Shown here: positions 47,023-55,833 of the stretch, piece after piece | Numbering within the stretch: the stretch's first letter is position 1 | How the letters are laid out: each line of letters begins with the position of its first letter | Assembly (NCBI GenBank): GCA_001829415.1 | Contig: MIBE01000053.1 | Span: forward strand, 28,812-92,811 | Length of the DNA: 64,000 nucleotides | From: Spirochaetes bacterium GWF1_51_8 | Lineage (GTDB): Bacteria; Spirochaetota; Brevinematia; Brevinematales; GWF1-51-8 | Reading direction: 5' to 3' | The notes under the pieces: generated by a model | Told to the model about the DNA's origin: nothing | What the model saw: the letters and a program-made list of their open reading frames with translations, nothing else | The model's database searches: none | Program-made: the position numbers and the translations under genes

Positions 47023-48474
47023 ATGATGATGATAAAATTCACCAAGACGGTTTTTACGATCGGGCCGGCATCGCGGGACCCGAACACTATTAAAAGCCTC
47101 ATTTTCGAAGGGGGGGATGTCGCGCGTTTGAACTTCTCGCACGAGGACTTTGCGGCGCACGCGAGATCGGTAGAGTATGTCCGGCTTGCTTCCGAGGAGC
47201 TCCATAAGCCCGTCGGTATCTTCCAGGACCTTCAGGGGCCGAAGATCAGGATCGGGAAGCTCAAGACCGAGTTTATCGAACTGAAGGAAGACGGCGAACT
47301 GATTATCACGACAGACCAGATCGAGGGCGACGAGAAAAGGGTTAGTATCGACTATCCCTATCTTCACGAGGAAGTGTCGCCTGGAAGCAGGATACTGCTC
47401 GACGACGGCCTAATGGAACTGAGGGTCGAATCTATTTCCGGGAAGGACATCCGCTGTAAAGTAATCAGCGGCGGTAAGCTCAAGCCCCGGAAGGGCGTCA
47501 ACCTTCCGCATATCCGCCTGCATAAAATTTCCTCGATCACCGAGAAAGACCGCGCCGATTTGGCGTTCTCGTTCGAACAGGATCTCGATTTTGTCGCACT
47601 GTCGTTTGTCCGCAGTTCAGCCGATGTCAAGGAACTCAAAGAGCTGATGAAGTCCAAGTACGGCCGGATCATCCCGGTCATTTCTAAAATTGAGAAGCCC
47701 GAGGCGGTGGACGATATCGATAATATCATCGATGTGAGCGACGCGATCATGGTGGCGCGCGGAGACTTGGGGGTGGAGACGTCGCCTGAGGACGTGCCGA
47801 TGATCCAAAAGACACTGATCCGCAAGTGCAACCTTGTCGGGAAGCCCGTGATCACCGCGACCCAGATGCTGGAGTCGATGATCACGAATCCGCGCCCCAC
47901 GCGCGCCGAGGCCAACGATGTGGCGAACGCGATATTGGACGGTTCGAGCGCGGTAATGCTATCGGGCGAAACCGCCGCCGGGAAATACCCGGTCGAATCG
48001 GTCAGGATGATGAAGCTGATCGCGCAGAAGACGGAATCCAGTATGCAGTTCCGCAAACTCGTGCTCGGTAAGATGCTCAATATAGACGATCTGGCCGCAC
48101 GGAGAACCGGGAACTACGAGGACGCGGTCGGGCATGCGGCGGTAGACCTTGCCGAAGAGATCGGCGCGCAATTCATTGTGTGCTTCACTCACGGCGGCGG
48201 AACGGCGCGCCTGATTTCGAAATACCGCCCGGATATCCGTGTGATCGGGTTCAGTCCGCTCAAGTCGACTGTCCGTCAGCTCGCGCTGGCGTGGGGAATC
48301 CACCCTCTCGAGACCCGTGAGGTGAACACTGTGGACGAGCTCCTCGACGGCGCGGCGGAAGCCTTGAAATTCAAGGGGTGGGTGGAACCGGGGCAGACGA
48401 TCGTGATCACCGCCGGAGTCCCGGTGGGGAAGCCGGGCAAAACAAATATGGTGAAGGTAGTTCAAATTGAGTAA
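47023..48474 (+). CDS. pyk: Pyruvate kinase
   Basis: Last step of glycolysis, PEP plus ADP to pyruvate plus ATP. The 483-residue protein shows the family start TKTVFTIGPASRD with the substrate region DVARLNFSHEDF, the PEP/metal stretch VISKIEKPEAVDDIDNI and IMVARGDLGVE, and ATQMLESMITNPRPTRAEA, plus LDGSSAVMLSGETAAGKYP. The C-terminal regulatory domain is present (FIVCFTHGGGTARLISKYRP) and ends with a Gly/Lys-rich TNMVKVVQIE. The ATG at 47023 is the first of three ATG codons (MMMIKF); the second or third could be used. Single gene with its own promoter. Confidence 0.97.
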   Translation: MMMIKFTKTVFTIGPASRDPNTIKSLIFEGGDVARLNFSHEDFAAHARSVEYVRLASEELHKPVGIFQDLQGPKIRIGKLKTEFIELKEDGELIITTDQIEGDEKRVSIDYPYLHEEVSPGSRILLDDGLMELRVESISGKDIRCKVISGGKLKPRKGVNLPHIRLHKISSITEKDRADLAFSFEQDLDFVALSFVRSSADVKELKELMKSKYGRIIPVISKIEKPEAVDDIDNIIDVSDAIMVARGDLGVETSPEDVPMIQKTLIRKCNLVGKPVITATQMLESMITNPRPTRAEANDVANAILDGSSAVMLSGETAAGKYPVESVRMMKLIAQKTESSMQFRKLVLGKMLNIDDLAARRTGNYEDAVGHAAVDLAEEIGAQFIVCFTHGGGTARLISKYRPDIRVIGFSPLKSTVRQLALAWGIHPLETREVNTVDELLDGAAEALKFKGWVEPGQTIVITAGVPVGKPGKTNMVKVVQIE

Positions 48475-48482
48475 TCAATTCT

Positions 48483-48511
48483 TTGACGGTTTTTGCGTTT
48501 TAGTATATACT
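48483..48511 (+). promoter_or_regulatory. Promoter of yajC-secD-secF
   Basis: TTGACG at 48483-48488, 17 bases, TATACT at 48506-48511, about 40 bases before the yajC start. Confidence 0.75.
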
Positions 48512-48551
48512 ATCAGACCTGTATTTTATTGAAACCATAATGGAGGATTCA

Positions 48552-48959
48552 ATGTATCAGTTTGTTTTAGACGGCGCAGTTTTCGCTCAGACCGCTCCCG
48601 CGGCTCAGGGCGCTCCTCAGGCTCCAGCTGTTCCCGTACAGGGCACACCCGCGGCGGCTCCCGGTGTTCAGCCTAAACCCCAGGGCGGCGATTTAACTTC
48701 GCTGTTGATCATGCTCGGTATACCGGTACTTTTCTTCGTGATCCTCTTCGTACCTGAAATGCGCAGAAGAAAGAAAATGAAACAGCAGCTTGCGTCACTC
48801 AAGCAGGGCGATAAAGTCATTACCGCCGGCGGTGTTGTCGGTACAATCGATTTTGTCGGCGAACGGACTGTCTATATCAAGTCCCAGGATACCAAAATGG
48901 AAGTCGCTAAAGAATATGTCGGCTTCGTATTTTCCAACGAACCTGAACAAAAAAAGTAA
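48552..48959 (+). CDS. yajC: Preprotein translocase subunit YajC
   Basis: Small single-span protein that joins SecDF. The 135-residue sequence has an Ala/Pro/Gln-rich N-terminal stretch (APAAQGAPQAPAVPVQGTP) before the membrane helix LLIMLGIPVLFFVILFV, and the family motif EMRRRKKMKQQLASLKQGDK, VITAGGVVGTIDFV. The N-terminal extension makes it longer than the usual 100-110 residues and is uncommon. I start it at 48552, because GGAGG lies between the two ATGs and is only correctly spaced for the second. It is followed by secD 62 bases later. Confidence 0.93.
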   Translation: MYQFVLDGAVFAQTAPAAQGAPQAPAVPVQGTPAAAPGVQPKPQGGDLTSLLIMLGIPVLFFVILFVPEMRRRKKMKQQLASLKQGDKVITAGGVVGTIDFVGERTVYIKSQDTKMEVAKEYVGFVFSNEPEQKK

Positions 48960-49021
48960 ATTCGCTCCATAAAGACGATAGGGATTTCCCTACCGGAAGG
49001 ATTATCACCGGAGGCTTTTGA

Positions 49022-50566
49022 ATGAATAAGGGTTTTCGCTTTTTCGTATTGCTGTTATTTACGGGACTGGCGTTCTACTTTCTGTATCCCACGATTCAGT
49101 GGTATTTTGTGCTTACTCCCGAACAGCAGAATATTATCGGCCTTCCCGAAGAAAAGGTAGCCGATTTATCCAAAGAACAGAAGCAGCAGTTCAAGGATGT
49201 CAAAGAAATCCGCCAGCGTTCGATCAAGCTCGGTCTTGACCTTCAGGGCGGTGTGTTCATCCTGATGCAGATCAATGAAGACGATCTTCGCAAGAAGCTT
49301 CTGGAAACTTACGGCGATTCGAATGTTGTCAACGAAAAATGGGAAGACGAGTATAAGTCCGCAGTCCAGCAGACGCTCGATGTTCTCAAAAGCCGTATGG
49401 ACAAATTCGGTGTCAGCGAACCGGTTATTCAGAAAACCTACTCCGGCCAGATATCCGTTCAACTGCCCGGCCTCGACAATCCCCAGCTTATCAGGGACGC
49501 GCTCTCCAAAGTCGGAAAGCTCGAGTTCCATATGGTGGACGAGGAATCGATGGGATTTCTTATGAAGTACCCCGGCATCCAGATGTCGAACGGGACGGTC
49601 GTATCGAAGGAATCTATTCCGACGAACTTCTTCCTCCCGCCCGATTCCGCGTGGTATCCCTATTTTGAAAACGATCTGGAAGGCAGTCCGAGACTTGTCG
49701 GATGGTATATCCTGAAGACGACAGTCGAGCTCGACGGTACCTATGTCGAAAAAGCGATGCAGGGCTCCGACAACGACGGTAATCCCAGTGTCAACTTCCA
49801 GCTCTCGCCCGAAGGCGGCGATATCTTTTATATAGTGACATCCAAGAATACGAATAAACGTCTCGCTATCGTGCTGGACGAAAAAGTAAAAAGCGCTCCT
49901 TATATCCGCGCGGTCATTAGCGACAGCGGTACTATCACCTCGGAAAGCTTCAAGCACAACCCCAACGAAGTGCTCTTCCTTATCAATGTGCTGAAAGCTG
50001 GCGCGCTCCCTGTTAAGATCGATATCGTACAGGAAAATGTGATCGGCCCGACCCTCGGTCAGGACTCGATCAACGCCGGTATTCAGGCGGCCGCATGGGG
50101 CGCGTTGGCAGTCGTGATATTCATGATACTCTACTACAGGGTAAGCGGCTTCATCTCGATGGTCGGCCTTGTATTCAATATGTGGTTCCTGATGGGAACG
50201 ATGGGCTTGATGGGCAACACGATGACACTGTCCGGTATCGCGGGTATCGCGCTCACTGTCGGTATGGCGGTGGACGCAAGCGTGATCATCTTCGAACGTA
50301 TCCGTGAGGAGATGCGGCGCGCGAGGTCGTTCAAGCATGCTCTCGAGAACGGCTACGAAATGGCGAAATCGACGATTTGGGACTCGAACATTACGACATT
50401 GATCGCATCGGCAGCGCTCGCAATGAGCGATGTAGAAGCTGTCAGAGGCTTCGGTCTGACATTATCGTTCGGTATCATCGCGAACATCTTTGCGTCTCTT
50501 TATGTCATGCGCTTTTTCTTCGATTGGCTGTTAGACACTTTCAAGCTGAAAAAGCTGAGCATATAA
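49022..50566 (+). CDS. secD: Protein translocase subunit SecD
   Basis: Membrane protein that uses the ion gradient to pull proteins through the SecYEG channel. The 514-residue sequence starts with one membrane helix (FFVLLLFTGLAFYFLY), then the large periplasmic P1 domain, beginning LGLDLQGGVFILMQI (the conserved DLQGG), and KSRMDKFGVSEPVIQ. The C-terminal five-helix domain contains GALPVKIDIVQENVIGPTLG, GIAGIALTVGMAVDASVIIFERIREE and the final LYVMRFFF. The GSDND and LSPEGGDIF stretches lie in the P1 head. It is followed by secF 15 bases after the stop. Confidence 0.97.
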   Translation: MNKGFRFFVLLLFTGLAFYFLYPTIQWYFVLTPEQQNIIGLPEEKVADLSKEQKQQFKDVKEIRQRSIKLGLDLQGGVFILMQINEDDLRKKLLETYGDSNVVNEKWEDEYKSAVQQTLDVLKSRMDKFGVSEPVIQKTYSGQISVQLPGLDNPQLIRDALSKVGKLEFHMVDEESMGFLMKYPGIQMSNGTVVSKESIPTNFFLPPDSAWYPYFENDLEGSPRLVGWYILKTTVELDGTYVEKAMQGSDNDGNPSVNFQLSPEGGDIFYIVTSKNTNKRLAIVLDEKVKSAPYIRAVISDSGTITSESFKHNPNEVLFLINVLKAGALPVKIDIVQENVIGPTLGQDSINAGIQAAAWGALAVVIFMILYYRVSGFISMVGLVFNMWFLMGTMGLMGNTMTLSGIAGIALTVGMAVDASVIIFERIREEMRRARSFKHALENGYEMAKSTIWDSNITTLIASAALAMSDVEAVRGFGLTLSFGIIANIFASLYVMRFFFDWLLDTFKLKKLSI

Positions 50567-50581
50567 GGTTAGGAGCGAGTA

Positions 50582-51553
50582 ATGGAAAATCAGAATACAA
50601 CACCCCAGGAAAAGACTCAGAAAGTTTGGGGTTTGAAAGTTCATAAACGTGTGCACTTCATCGGAATGCGGAAGTTTTCTTTTCTGTTTTCCGCGCTGAT
50701 ACTTCTTGCCGGTATCGCTCTCTATTTTGTGAAGGGCGGTTTCAAGATGGGTATCGATTTCCAGGGCGGTACGCGCGTGGAAGTCAATATCAACGCGGCT
50801 AATGTAAATATCGACAGTATCCGCCAGTTGTTCATGAAAGACAATTTCGACTCTTCCGTCAATACGGTCGGCGACCCTACGAAACAGCATTACCTGATTA
50901 CCGTCTCCGATCTGACCGAAAAGACCGTAATTGCTCCTACTAATATCACGATGATCTTGGAACAGAAATTCGGTTCCAACACGATTGAGCTTTTGGGAAG
51001 CGAAGAAATCGGGCCCAAGGTCGCGGAGAACACGGGACAGAGATTGATCACGCTCCTGCTGTTCGTATCGCTCCTGATTCTGCTTTTCGTCGCGCTGCGG
51101 TTCAACTTCCTTTACGGTGCGGGTGCCGTTTTAGCTCTTTTCCACGATATCGCGATCATGGCGGCGTTCGCTCTCTTCCTCGATATCCCGATCGACTCGA
51201 CGATTATCGCGGCGTTTCTGACCATTCTCGGTTATTCGATCAACGACACCATCGTGGTATTCGATAGAGTGAGAGAGAGCCATAAACTTAATCCCGAAGA
51301 GGATTATGAGATGGTGATGGACAGAAGTATCACCGTCACCCTTTCAAGAACATTGGTAACATCGCTGACCACATTATTTGTCGCGATCTCCATCACGATC
51401 TGGGGCGGACGCGTGTTGTCGAACTTCGGTCTGATGCTGTGTATCGGTATCGTGAGCGGTACTTATTCGTCGATTTTTGTCGCGTCGCCGATATCGTTCA
51501 TGCTCCGTAATGCGATGCACAAGAAGAAACCGTCGGAGAAGAAGGCGAAGTAG
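50582..51553 (+). CDS. secF: Protein translocase subunit SecF
   Basis: Partner of SecD, 323 residues. It has an N-terminal hydrophilic region, membrane helix FLFSALILLAGIALYFV, the DFQGGTRVEV motif of SecF, and the five-helix half with GAGAVLALFHDIAIMAAFALF, FLTILGYSINDTIVVFDRVRE and VTLSRTLVTSLTTLF. The last residues are basic (HKKKPSEKKAK). GGAGCGAG serves as the ribosome site. The yajC-secD-secF order is the usual one. Confidence 0.97.
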   Translation: MENQNTTPQEKTQKVWGLKVHKRVHFIGMRKFSFLFSALILLAGIALYFVKGGFKMGIDFQGGTRVEVNINAANVNIDSIRQLFMKDNFDSSVNTVGDPTKQHYLITVSDLTEKTVIAPTNITMILEQKFGSNTIELLGSEEIGPKVAENTGQRLITLLLFVSLLILLFVALRFNFLYGAGAVLALFHDIAIMAAFALFLDIPIDSTIIAAFLTILGYSINDTIVVFDRVRESHKLNPEEDYEMVMDRSITVTLSRTLVTSLTTLFVAISITIWGGRVLSNFGLMLCIGIVSGTYSSIFVASPISFMLRNAMHKKKPSEKKAK

Positions 51554-51568
51554 GTAAAAGCTGAAAAT

Positions 51569-51597
51569 TTGACAGGCGTCATAGAATGGAGTATAAT
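51569..51597 (+). promoter_or_regulatory. Promoter of the tRNA-Lys/tRNA-Asn pair
   Basis: TTGACA at 51569-51574, 17 bases, TATAAT at 51592-51597, a perfect consensus, 20 bases before the first tRNA. Confidence 0.9.
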
Positions 51598-51616
51598 ACT
51601 GGACGCTAAATGAGAC

Positions 51617-51689
51617 GGGTCGCTAGCTCAGCCGGTAGAGCATCGCCCTTTTAAGGCGAGGGCCCTGGGTTCGATCCCCAGGCGACTCA
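51617..51689 (+). tRNA. tRNA-Lys (anticodon TTT)
   Basis: Seventy-three bases. Acceptor GGGTCGC pairs with GCGACTC (one G-T), D arm TAGCTCAGCCGGTAGAGC, anticodon stem with loop CTTTTAA giving TTT, T arm CTGGG/CCCAG around TTCGATC. CCA is not encoded. Confidence 0.96.
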
Positions 51690-51710
51690 ATCTTATCAAT
51701 TACGAAATAT

Positions 51711-51783
51711 TCCTCCGTAGCTCAGTTGGCAGAGCGGGTGACTGTTAATCACTAGGTCGCAGGTTCGAGCCCTGCCGGGGGAG
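51711..51783 (+). tRNA. tRNA-Asn (anticodon GTT)
   Basis: Seventy-three bases. Acceptor TCCTCCG/CGGGGGA, D arm TAGCTCAGTTGGCAGAGC, anticodon loop CTGTTAA giving GTT, T arm GCAGG/CCTGC with TTCGAGC. Spacing of 21 bases from tRNA-Lys; both probably come from one transcript. Confidence 0.96.
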
Positions 51784-51791
51784 AAATAGAT

Positions 51792-51822
51792 AGGGCTACC
51801 CCGACGGGAAAGCCCTTTTTTT
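51792..51822 (+). terminator. Terminator after the tRNA pair
   Basis: AGGGCT / AGCCCT closes a loop that contains CCCG/CGGG, followed by seven T. The T-run overlaps the stop codon of the minus-strand gene. Confidence 0.8.
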
Positions 51823-53485
51823 ATCGTTTGATCTCTTCGGTATCTTTCAATATCCAGAACATTGTCAGCATGGCAAGCAGGACGAAAAACACAACAGGAT
51901 TGTTCCTGAACATAAAAAGGAGCGCGATCTCCTTTTCGAGTTTCTCGTTACCGCGGACGCCCTCGAAATATTCCTTCCAGTTATCGACCGACGAGACATA
52001 ATGCAGATTGGACGAGATCGTCTTCGCGGCGGAAACATCCGGCGGAAGTCCGGCATGCTCGGCGGGATTGAGAGAGATTGATACCGGGTGGGTCTGGCCC
52101 TTTAGGCTGACAGTGTAGACACCCGGTAAATTCGTCCCGGCGGGGTTCATGCTCCCGGCGACATAGTTCAGCTTGTCCGGCAGGTTAACGCTATCCGCGC
52201 CGCCGATAAGGAAATTGAGCTGGTTCCGCCAGAAGTCCGAATGGATACCAAGGTCGATCCCCATTGCGAGGGTCAGGAAATCCCATTTCCATGTGTCCCA
52301 GCCGAGGAAAATCCGGATATTCTGCGCGGTCTCGAAAAGAAGCGGAGTGTTCGCGAACCCGGTCTTCACCACGAGTTCCTGCCCGTTATAAAGAAATTTC
52401 GTTTCGCCGGGTTTGAACTCGGGCGAATCGAACCCCAGCGCTTCGAGCAGGGAAGCGGCTTCGGCTTTCTTCTTCACTCCCGGCTGGTAGAAGACCTTCT
52501 TTTTCGTCGACGACAGCGTCTGTAAATCTTCAAGCTGACTGCCGGAGAGGTCGAGCAGGATGATCGCGTTATAGGTGTCGATACCCTTCAAGGAATAGGT
52601 CTCCTCTTTCGACTTCAGCACGGCGTATTCCGGGGAAATCCAACGGATCTTGTCGAGGAAGCGTTTCAGCGCGGCGTACTCCTCGGACGGCCTCCCCGCT
52701 ACGACAAGGAGCTTGTAGTACGACGGCATGATGTTCACCGCCCACTTGAGCGAGTTGTTGTTCGTAGCCGTATCGCCGCCATTGACGGCCACCCCGAGTA
52801 TCTTATACCCCTGTGACTGGAAGGTGTGCGGGATTTTTGCCGGATTGATCCCTGGCTTGAGGGCGAGCTGTTTAGTCATCACGGCCTTCCCGTTCTCGGA
52901 GAGGACAAGCGTTACGCTTTTCGCGCTATCGGAATAGACTTCGATGTTCATCATGGCAGGCTCGCCGCCCTGAATATACTCGTCGGCGGAGAACGAATAG
53001 ATCGAGAGAGTGTCGCCCATACCCCCGTAGACGAGCGGGTAGACATGCGGCGACCACTCCGGTTTCCCGATGGACGAGTTATCCAAAAAGTCGCTTACGG
53101 TGACGATCTTCGAGCCCGGGGCGATCTTGTTCCCGAGCGTCCTGACTGCGTCGAACACGAGCGAAAACTCGGGGTTGAGGGTGCCGACGTCCTGAGAGAT
53201 TGTGTCCGCGAAATAGAACGTTTTATCGCCGCCCGCGAGCGCGATCAGTTCGCCCAGCGTGGGTGACAAGCCGTTACAACTCGCGCTTTGATCGATCAGC
53301 AGGTAGACGTCGGGGTAGTCGCGGATGGTATACTTAATCTCGATCCGCGTATCGAAGGCGAAGTGCGCGGCGGTAAAGAGCGCGGCGCCGAAAAGGAGCG
53401 ACGCGGCAACGGAGTTTTTCCGCACGAGCCGGACAAAGAGAAATCCCGCCGTGAAGAGCGTAGCCGAAACAATCCATCCGGCCAT
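51821..53485 (-). CDS. BatA-like membrane protein with degenerate VWA domain
   Basis: A 554-residue protein with two N-terminal membrane helices (VSATLFTAGFLFVRLV, VAASLLFGAALFTAAHFAF), a large extracytoplasmic part and a C-terminal helix (PVVFFVLLAMLTMFWILK). After the second helix DVYLLIDQSASCNG marks a VWA-like start with a MIDAS-type DQSAS; later come IVTVSDFLDN and a Ig-like stretch (YIQGGEPAMMNIEVYSDSAK), then a second Rossmann-like region (YKLLVVAGRPSEEYAALKRF) like those in BatA-type membrane proteins near MoxR/DUF58. It starts a few bases after yjbQ ends. Together with the distant DUF58 gene it hints at a split MoxR-type system. Confidence 0.65.
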   Translation of the reverse strand: MAGWIVSATLFTAGFLFVRLVRKNSVAASLLFGAALFTAAHFAFDTRIEIKYTIRDYPDVYLLIDQSASCNGLSPTLGELIALAGGDKTFYFADTISQDVGTLNPEFSLVFDAVRTLGNKIAPGSKIVTVSDFLDNSSIGKPEWSPHVYPLVYGGMGDTLSIYSFSADEYIQGGEPAMMNIEVYSDSAKSVTLVLSENGKAVMTKQLALKPGINPAKIPHTFQSQGYKILGVAVNGGDTATNNNSLKWAVNIMPSYYKLLVVAGRPSEEYAALKRFLDKIRWISPEYAVLKSKEETYSLKGIDTYNAIILLDLSGSQLEDLQTLSSTKKKVFYQPGVKKKAEAASLLEALGFDSPEFKPGETKFLYNGQELVVKTGFANTPLLFETAQNIRIFLGWDTWKWDFLTLAMGIDLGIHSDFWRNQLNFLIGGADSVNLPDKLNYVAGSMNPAGTNLPGVYTVSLKGQTHPVSISLNPAEHAGLPPDVSAAKTISSNLHYVSSVDNWKEYFEGVRGNEKLEKEIALLFMFRNNPVVFFVLLAMLTMFWILKDTEEIKR

Positions 53486-53486
53486 G

Positions 53487-53894
53487 CTAACCTTCCATGC
53501 ACTTAATCATAAAACGCCGCCTGCGGGGGCCGTCGAACTCGCAGAAGTAAATCCCCTGCCATGTCCCGAGCACAAGCCGGCCGCCGTGAATAATGACCGT
53601 TAGGCTCGGCCCCGCGAGCGTGGATTTGATATGCGAGTCGGAATTGCCCTCGGAGTGGCGGAAGTCGCCCCTCGGCGGGACCATCGACGACAGGTGAATC
53701 TCCATATCACGGACGACGTCGGGGTCGGCGTTCTCGTTAATCGTCACCCCCGCCGTGGTGTGCGGGATGTGTACGACGCACAGACCTTCGGCGACACCGG
53801 ACTCCGCGACCGCACGGGAAACCTCGTGCGTGATGTCGAGGAACTCGTTCCGTTTGGATGTGGAGATGGAAAGTTCGAAGTAAGTCGGGGGCAT
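53487..53894 (-). CDS. yjbQ: YjbQ/UPF0047 family protein
   Basis: A 135-residue cytoplasmic protein of the YjbQ family, related to enzymes with weak thiamine-phosphate synthase activity; its true role is unsettled. Signature elements: LCVVHIPHTTAGVTINENAD (His and Asn of the metal pocket), HLSSMVPPRGDFRHSEGNSD, SHIKSTLAGPSLTVIIHGGR and LGTWQGIYFCEFDGPRRRR. All conserved histidines are present. It lies directly upstream of the BatA-like gene on the same strand, with the stop next to the ATG. Confidence 0.92.
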   Translation of the reverse strand: MPPTYFELSISTSKRNEFLDITHEVSRAVAESGVAEGLCVVHIPHTTAGVTINENADPDVVRDMEIHLSSMVPPRGDFRHSEGNSDSHIKSTLAGPSLTVIIHGGRLVLGTWQGIYFCEFDGPRRRRFMIKCMEG

Positions 53895-53936
53895 AGGACC
53901 GCCTTGAAAGTTTTATATCAAATTAGTATAAAAAGA

Positions 53937-54128
53937 TTAAGATGATTTGGATTTTAATTTCAGTGAATCTATAAAGAATTCAGTGTAAGTAGGGGAGATT
54001 TCTTTTAACTCATTCTTTATAAATTTCTGAAAACTTAATCCTGACTTTTTATAGTCAGATGTAATCTTATCCTTGGTATCCCAAATCATTTTCATCGTTT
54101 TATCGTAACCGCTATTTTCGTTTTTCAT
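53937..54128 (-). CDS. Small charged protein in AT-rich island
   Basis: A 63-residue protein, MKNENSGYDKTMKMIWDTKDK at the start and a Lys/Ser-rich end. It is not recognised. It has AAAGGT just before the ATG and a reasonable promoter upstream (54152-54180), which is why I keep it. Its composition matches the AT-rich TPR gene next door and not the GC-richer genes to the left. The two are divergent, with back-to-back promoters. Could be an antitoxin or regulator, but there is no direct evidence. Confidence 0.45.
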   Translation of the reverse strand: MKNENSGYDKTMKMIWDTKDKITSDYKKSGLSFQKFIKNELKEISPTYTEFFIDSLKLKSKSS

Positions 54129-54151
54129 TTTGTACCTTTATAGTATAGAGT

Positions 54152-54180
54152 ATTATACATGCCGCAGGTATATTTAGCAA
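54152..54180 (-). promoter_or_regulatory. Promoter of the 63-residue gene
   Basis: On the minus strand TTGCTA, 17 bases, TATAAT, 24 bases before the ATG. Confidence 0.55.
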
Positions 54181-54194
54181 GAAGCGGGAAATAC

Positions 54195-54223
54195 TTGCTG
54201 AGAGCGTGGGGGAGAGGTATAAT
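54195..54223 (+). promoter_or_regulatory. Promoter of the TPR gene
   Basis: TTGCTG at 54195-54200, 17 bases, TATAAT at 54218-54223; GAAGGAG follows. It is back to back with the promoter at 54152 and shares its -35 hexamer to one base. Confidence 0.6.
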
Positions 54224-54243
54224 AGTATGAAGGAGAAAATGAA

Positions 54244-55833
54244 ATGGCTTTTCCAGAATTTAAAGTTACTCAAGAGATGCTTGAATTTATTAAGAATTCA
54301 ATACAAAACTATACTCCTCCTCAAGGATTGTTTTCAATTCTAGATGAGATAATATTGATTATGAATAAAAGTCCTTCAATAAAAATCATCGGTAGTTTAT
54401 TAGTTTATTTTATTTATCTAATATCGTGTTTATTGGTAAATCGGGCTATAAATAATAAATTGCTAAGAATAGCTTATAAAGTGCTTTTCTGTTTCTCACT
54501 TATAAGCGTTGTTGTATGGACATTGATAATTATTACAGAATCTTTTTGGATATTTAGTATTTATATTGTTACAATTATTTTTTATTTCTTATGTTGGGAG
54601 ATGTCTAAAAATAAACTGATCATTCAACCTTTTAGCATTCCTAAAGAATTTATCGATAAGTATCCGGGTAATAATGGAGAAGTATTAGCAAATCTTATAT
54701 CAACAAAAATTAAACATATTATTTGTACGATAAATCATGGAGAACACAATGATCAAATTGAAGAAGGAAAGTCTTTAATAAAAAAGGGATTAGCAGATAA
54801 AGCGTTTTCATTAAACATGAAAGATATTTTATCTAGTCCAAATACTTATCCTGAAATATCAGTAAAAGAGATAAAAATATCCATTGGAAATATTATTGAT
54901 TCTTTAAAAAAGGAAGGAATGTTAAAAAAACTATTCAAATATAATTATTTTAACTTTTGTGGATGCATTGTAAAAAATTATCAAAAATGGGAGCTAATCA
55001 TAACAGGCGGTGATATAAAAAGTATTGTTACGATACATGAAACGCTTAATATATTCAGCGTTTTTAACGATGATAGCTTACTTAAGGCGGTATATAAAAT
55101 TCTTATTAATGTATTAAGAAAAAAGCCAAACGATGGTCAGAATGATAAAGAAAAAAGTTCTGATGAAGAGATATATTATTCTTGCTTAGCAAGTGACTAT
55201 ATTGATAAAAAAGAATTTCAAAAAGCAAAAGAATTATTATCAATCGGGCTAAAAAAATACCCAGAATCAGTAGGTATATTGTATGGATGTGCGAAATACT
55301 ATTATTATATAAGCGACTGGCAAAAAGTCATGGAATTCTGTGAGAAGATAATTACTATTAGAAATGATGATTATAGAGATTATGGTCGCTTAGGTATGGC
55401 ATATTCAGAACTAGGAAAATACAATGAGGCAATACAACAGTATAATATTGCTCTGTCTATGAAAAATGACGATTGGTTAGTTGATTATAACATTGGATTG
55501 GTTTATTTGAAAACCGAAAATATTGAAGAAGCAATAAAAAGTTTTGAAAATGCAAAAAAGAAGAATAATAATGAATGGAAAATTTACTACTATTTAGGTG
55601 ATTTATATAAACAGAATAATAACAATGTTAAAGCCATAGAAAATTTCGAGTATGTTAAGAATAATAAAAAAAATGTTATTGATGTTTATCAATGTCTTGG
55701 AAAAATATATAAGGAGCAAAGGGAAAAACAAAAAGCTATTGAAAACTATGAATTGTATATATTCTACGAAAAAGAGAATAAAAAAGAATTAGGTTTAGCG
55801 AAAAAGGCTTTAGATGAGTTGTATAAAGAATAA
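54244..55833 (+). CDS. Membrane-anchored TPR protein
   Basis: A 529-residue protein. Two or three N-terminal hydrophobic segments (IIGSLLVYFIYLISCLLV, VLFCFSLISVVVWTLIIITE, FWIFSIYIVTIIFYFLCW; residues about 60-125) anchor it. A middle helical part (180-300) is unassigned. From about residue 310 come at least five TPR-like units, for example DYIDKKEFQKAKELLSIGLK, DYRDYGRLGMAYSELGKYNE, and VIDVYQCLGKIYKEQREKQK. TPRs dock partner proteins on the cytoplasmic side. Very high A+T content and Lys/Asn/Ile richness contrast with the genome; it looks acquired. No enzyme domain is visible. Confidence 0.75.
   Translation: MAFPEFKVTQEMLEFIKNSIQNYTPPQGLFSILDEIILIMNKSPSIKIIGSLLVYFIYLISCLLVNRAINNKLLRIAYKVLFCFSLISVVVWTLIIITESFWIFSIYIVTIIFYFLCWEMSKNKLIIQPFSIPKEFIDKYPGNNGEVLANLISTKIKHIICTINHGEHNDQIEEGKSLIKKGLADKAFSLNMKDILSSPNTYPEISVKEIKISIGNIIDSLKKEGMLKKLFKYNYFNFCGCIVKNYQKWELIITGGDIKSIVTIHETLNIFSVFNDDSLLKAVYKILINVLRKKPNDGQNDKEKSSDEEIYYSCLASDYIDKKEFQKAKELLSIGLKKYPESVGILYGCAKYYYYISDWQKVMEFCEKIITIRNDDYRDYGRLGMAYSELGKYNEAIQQYNIALSMKNDDWLVDYNIGLVYLKTENIEEAIKSFENAKKKNNNEWKIYYYLGDLYKQNNNNVKAIENFEYVKNNKKNVIDVYQCLGKIYKEQREKQKAIENYELYIFYEKENKKELGLAKKALDELYKE

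Noticed and set aside
49166-50338. 390-codon minus-strand ORF opposite secD
   Set aside because: Antisense shadow of the well-identified secD gene.
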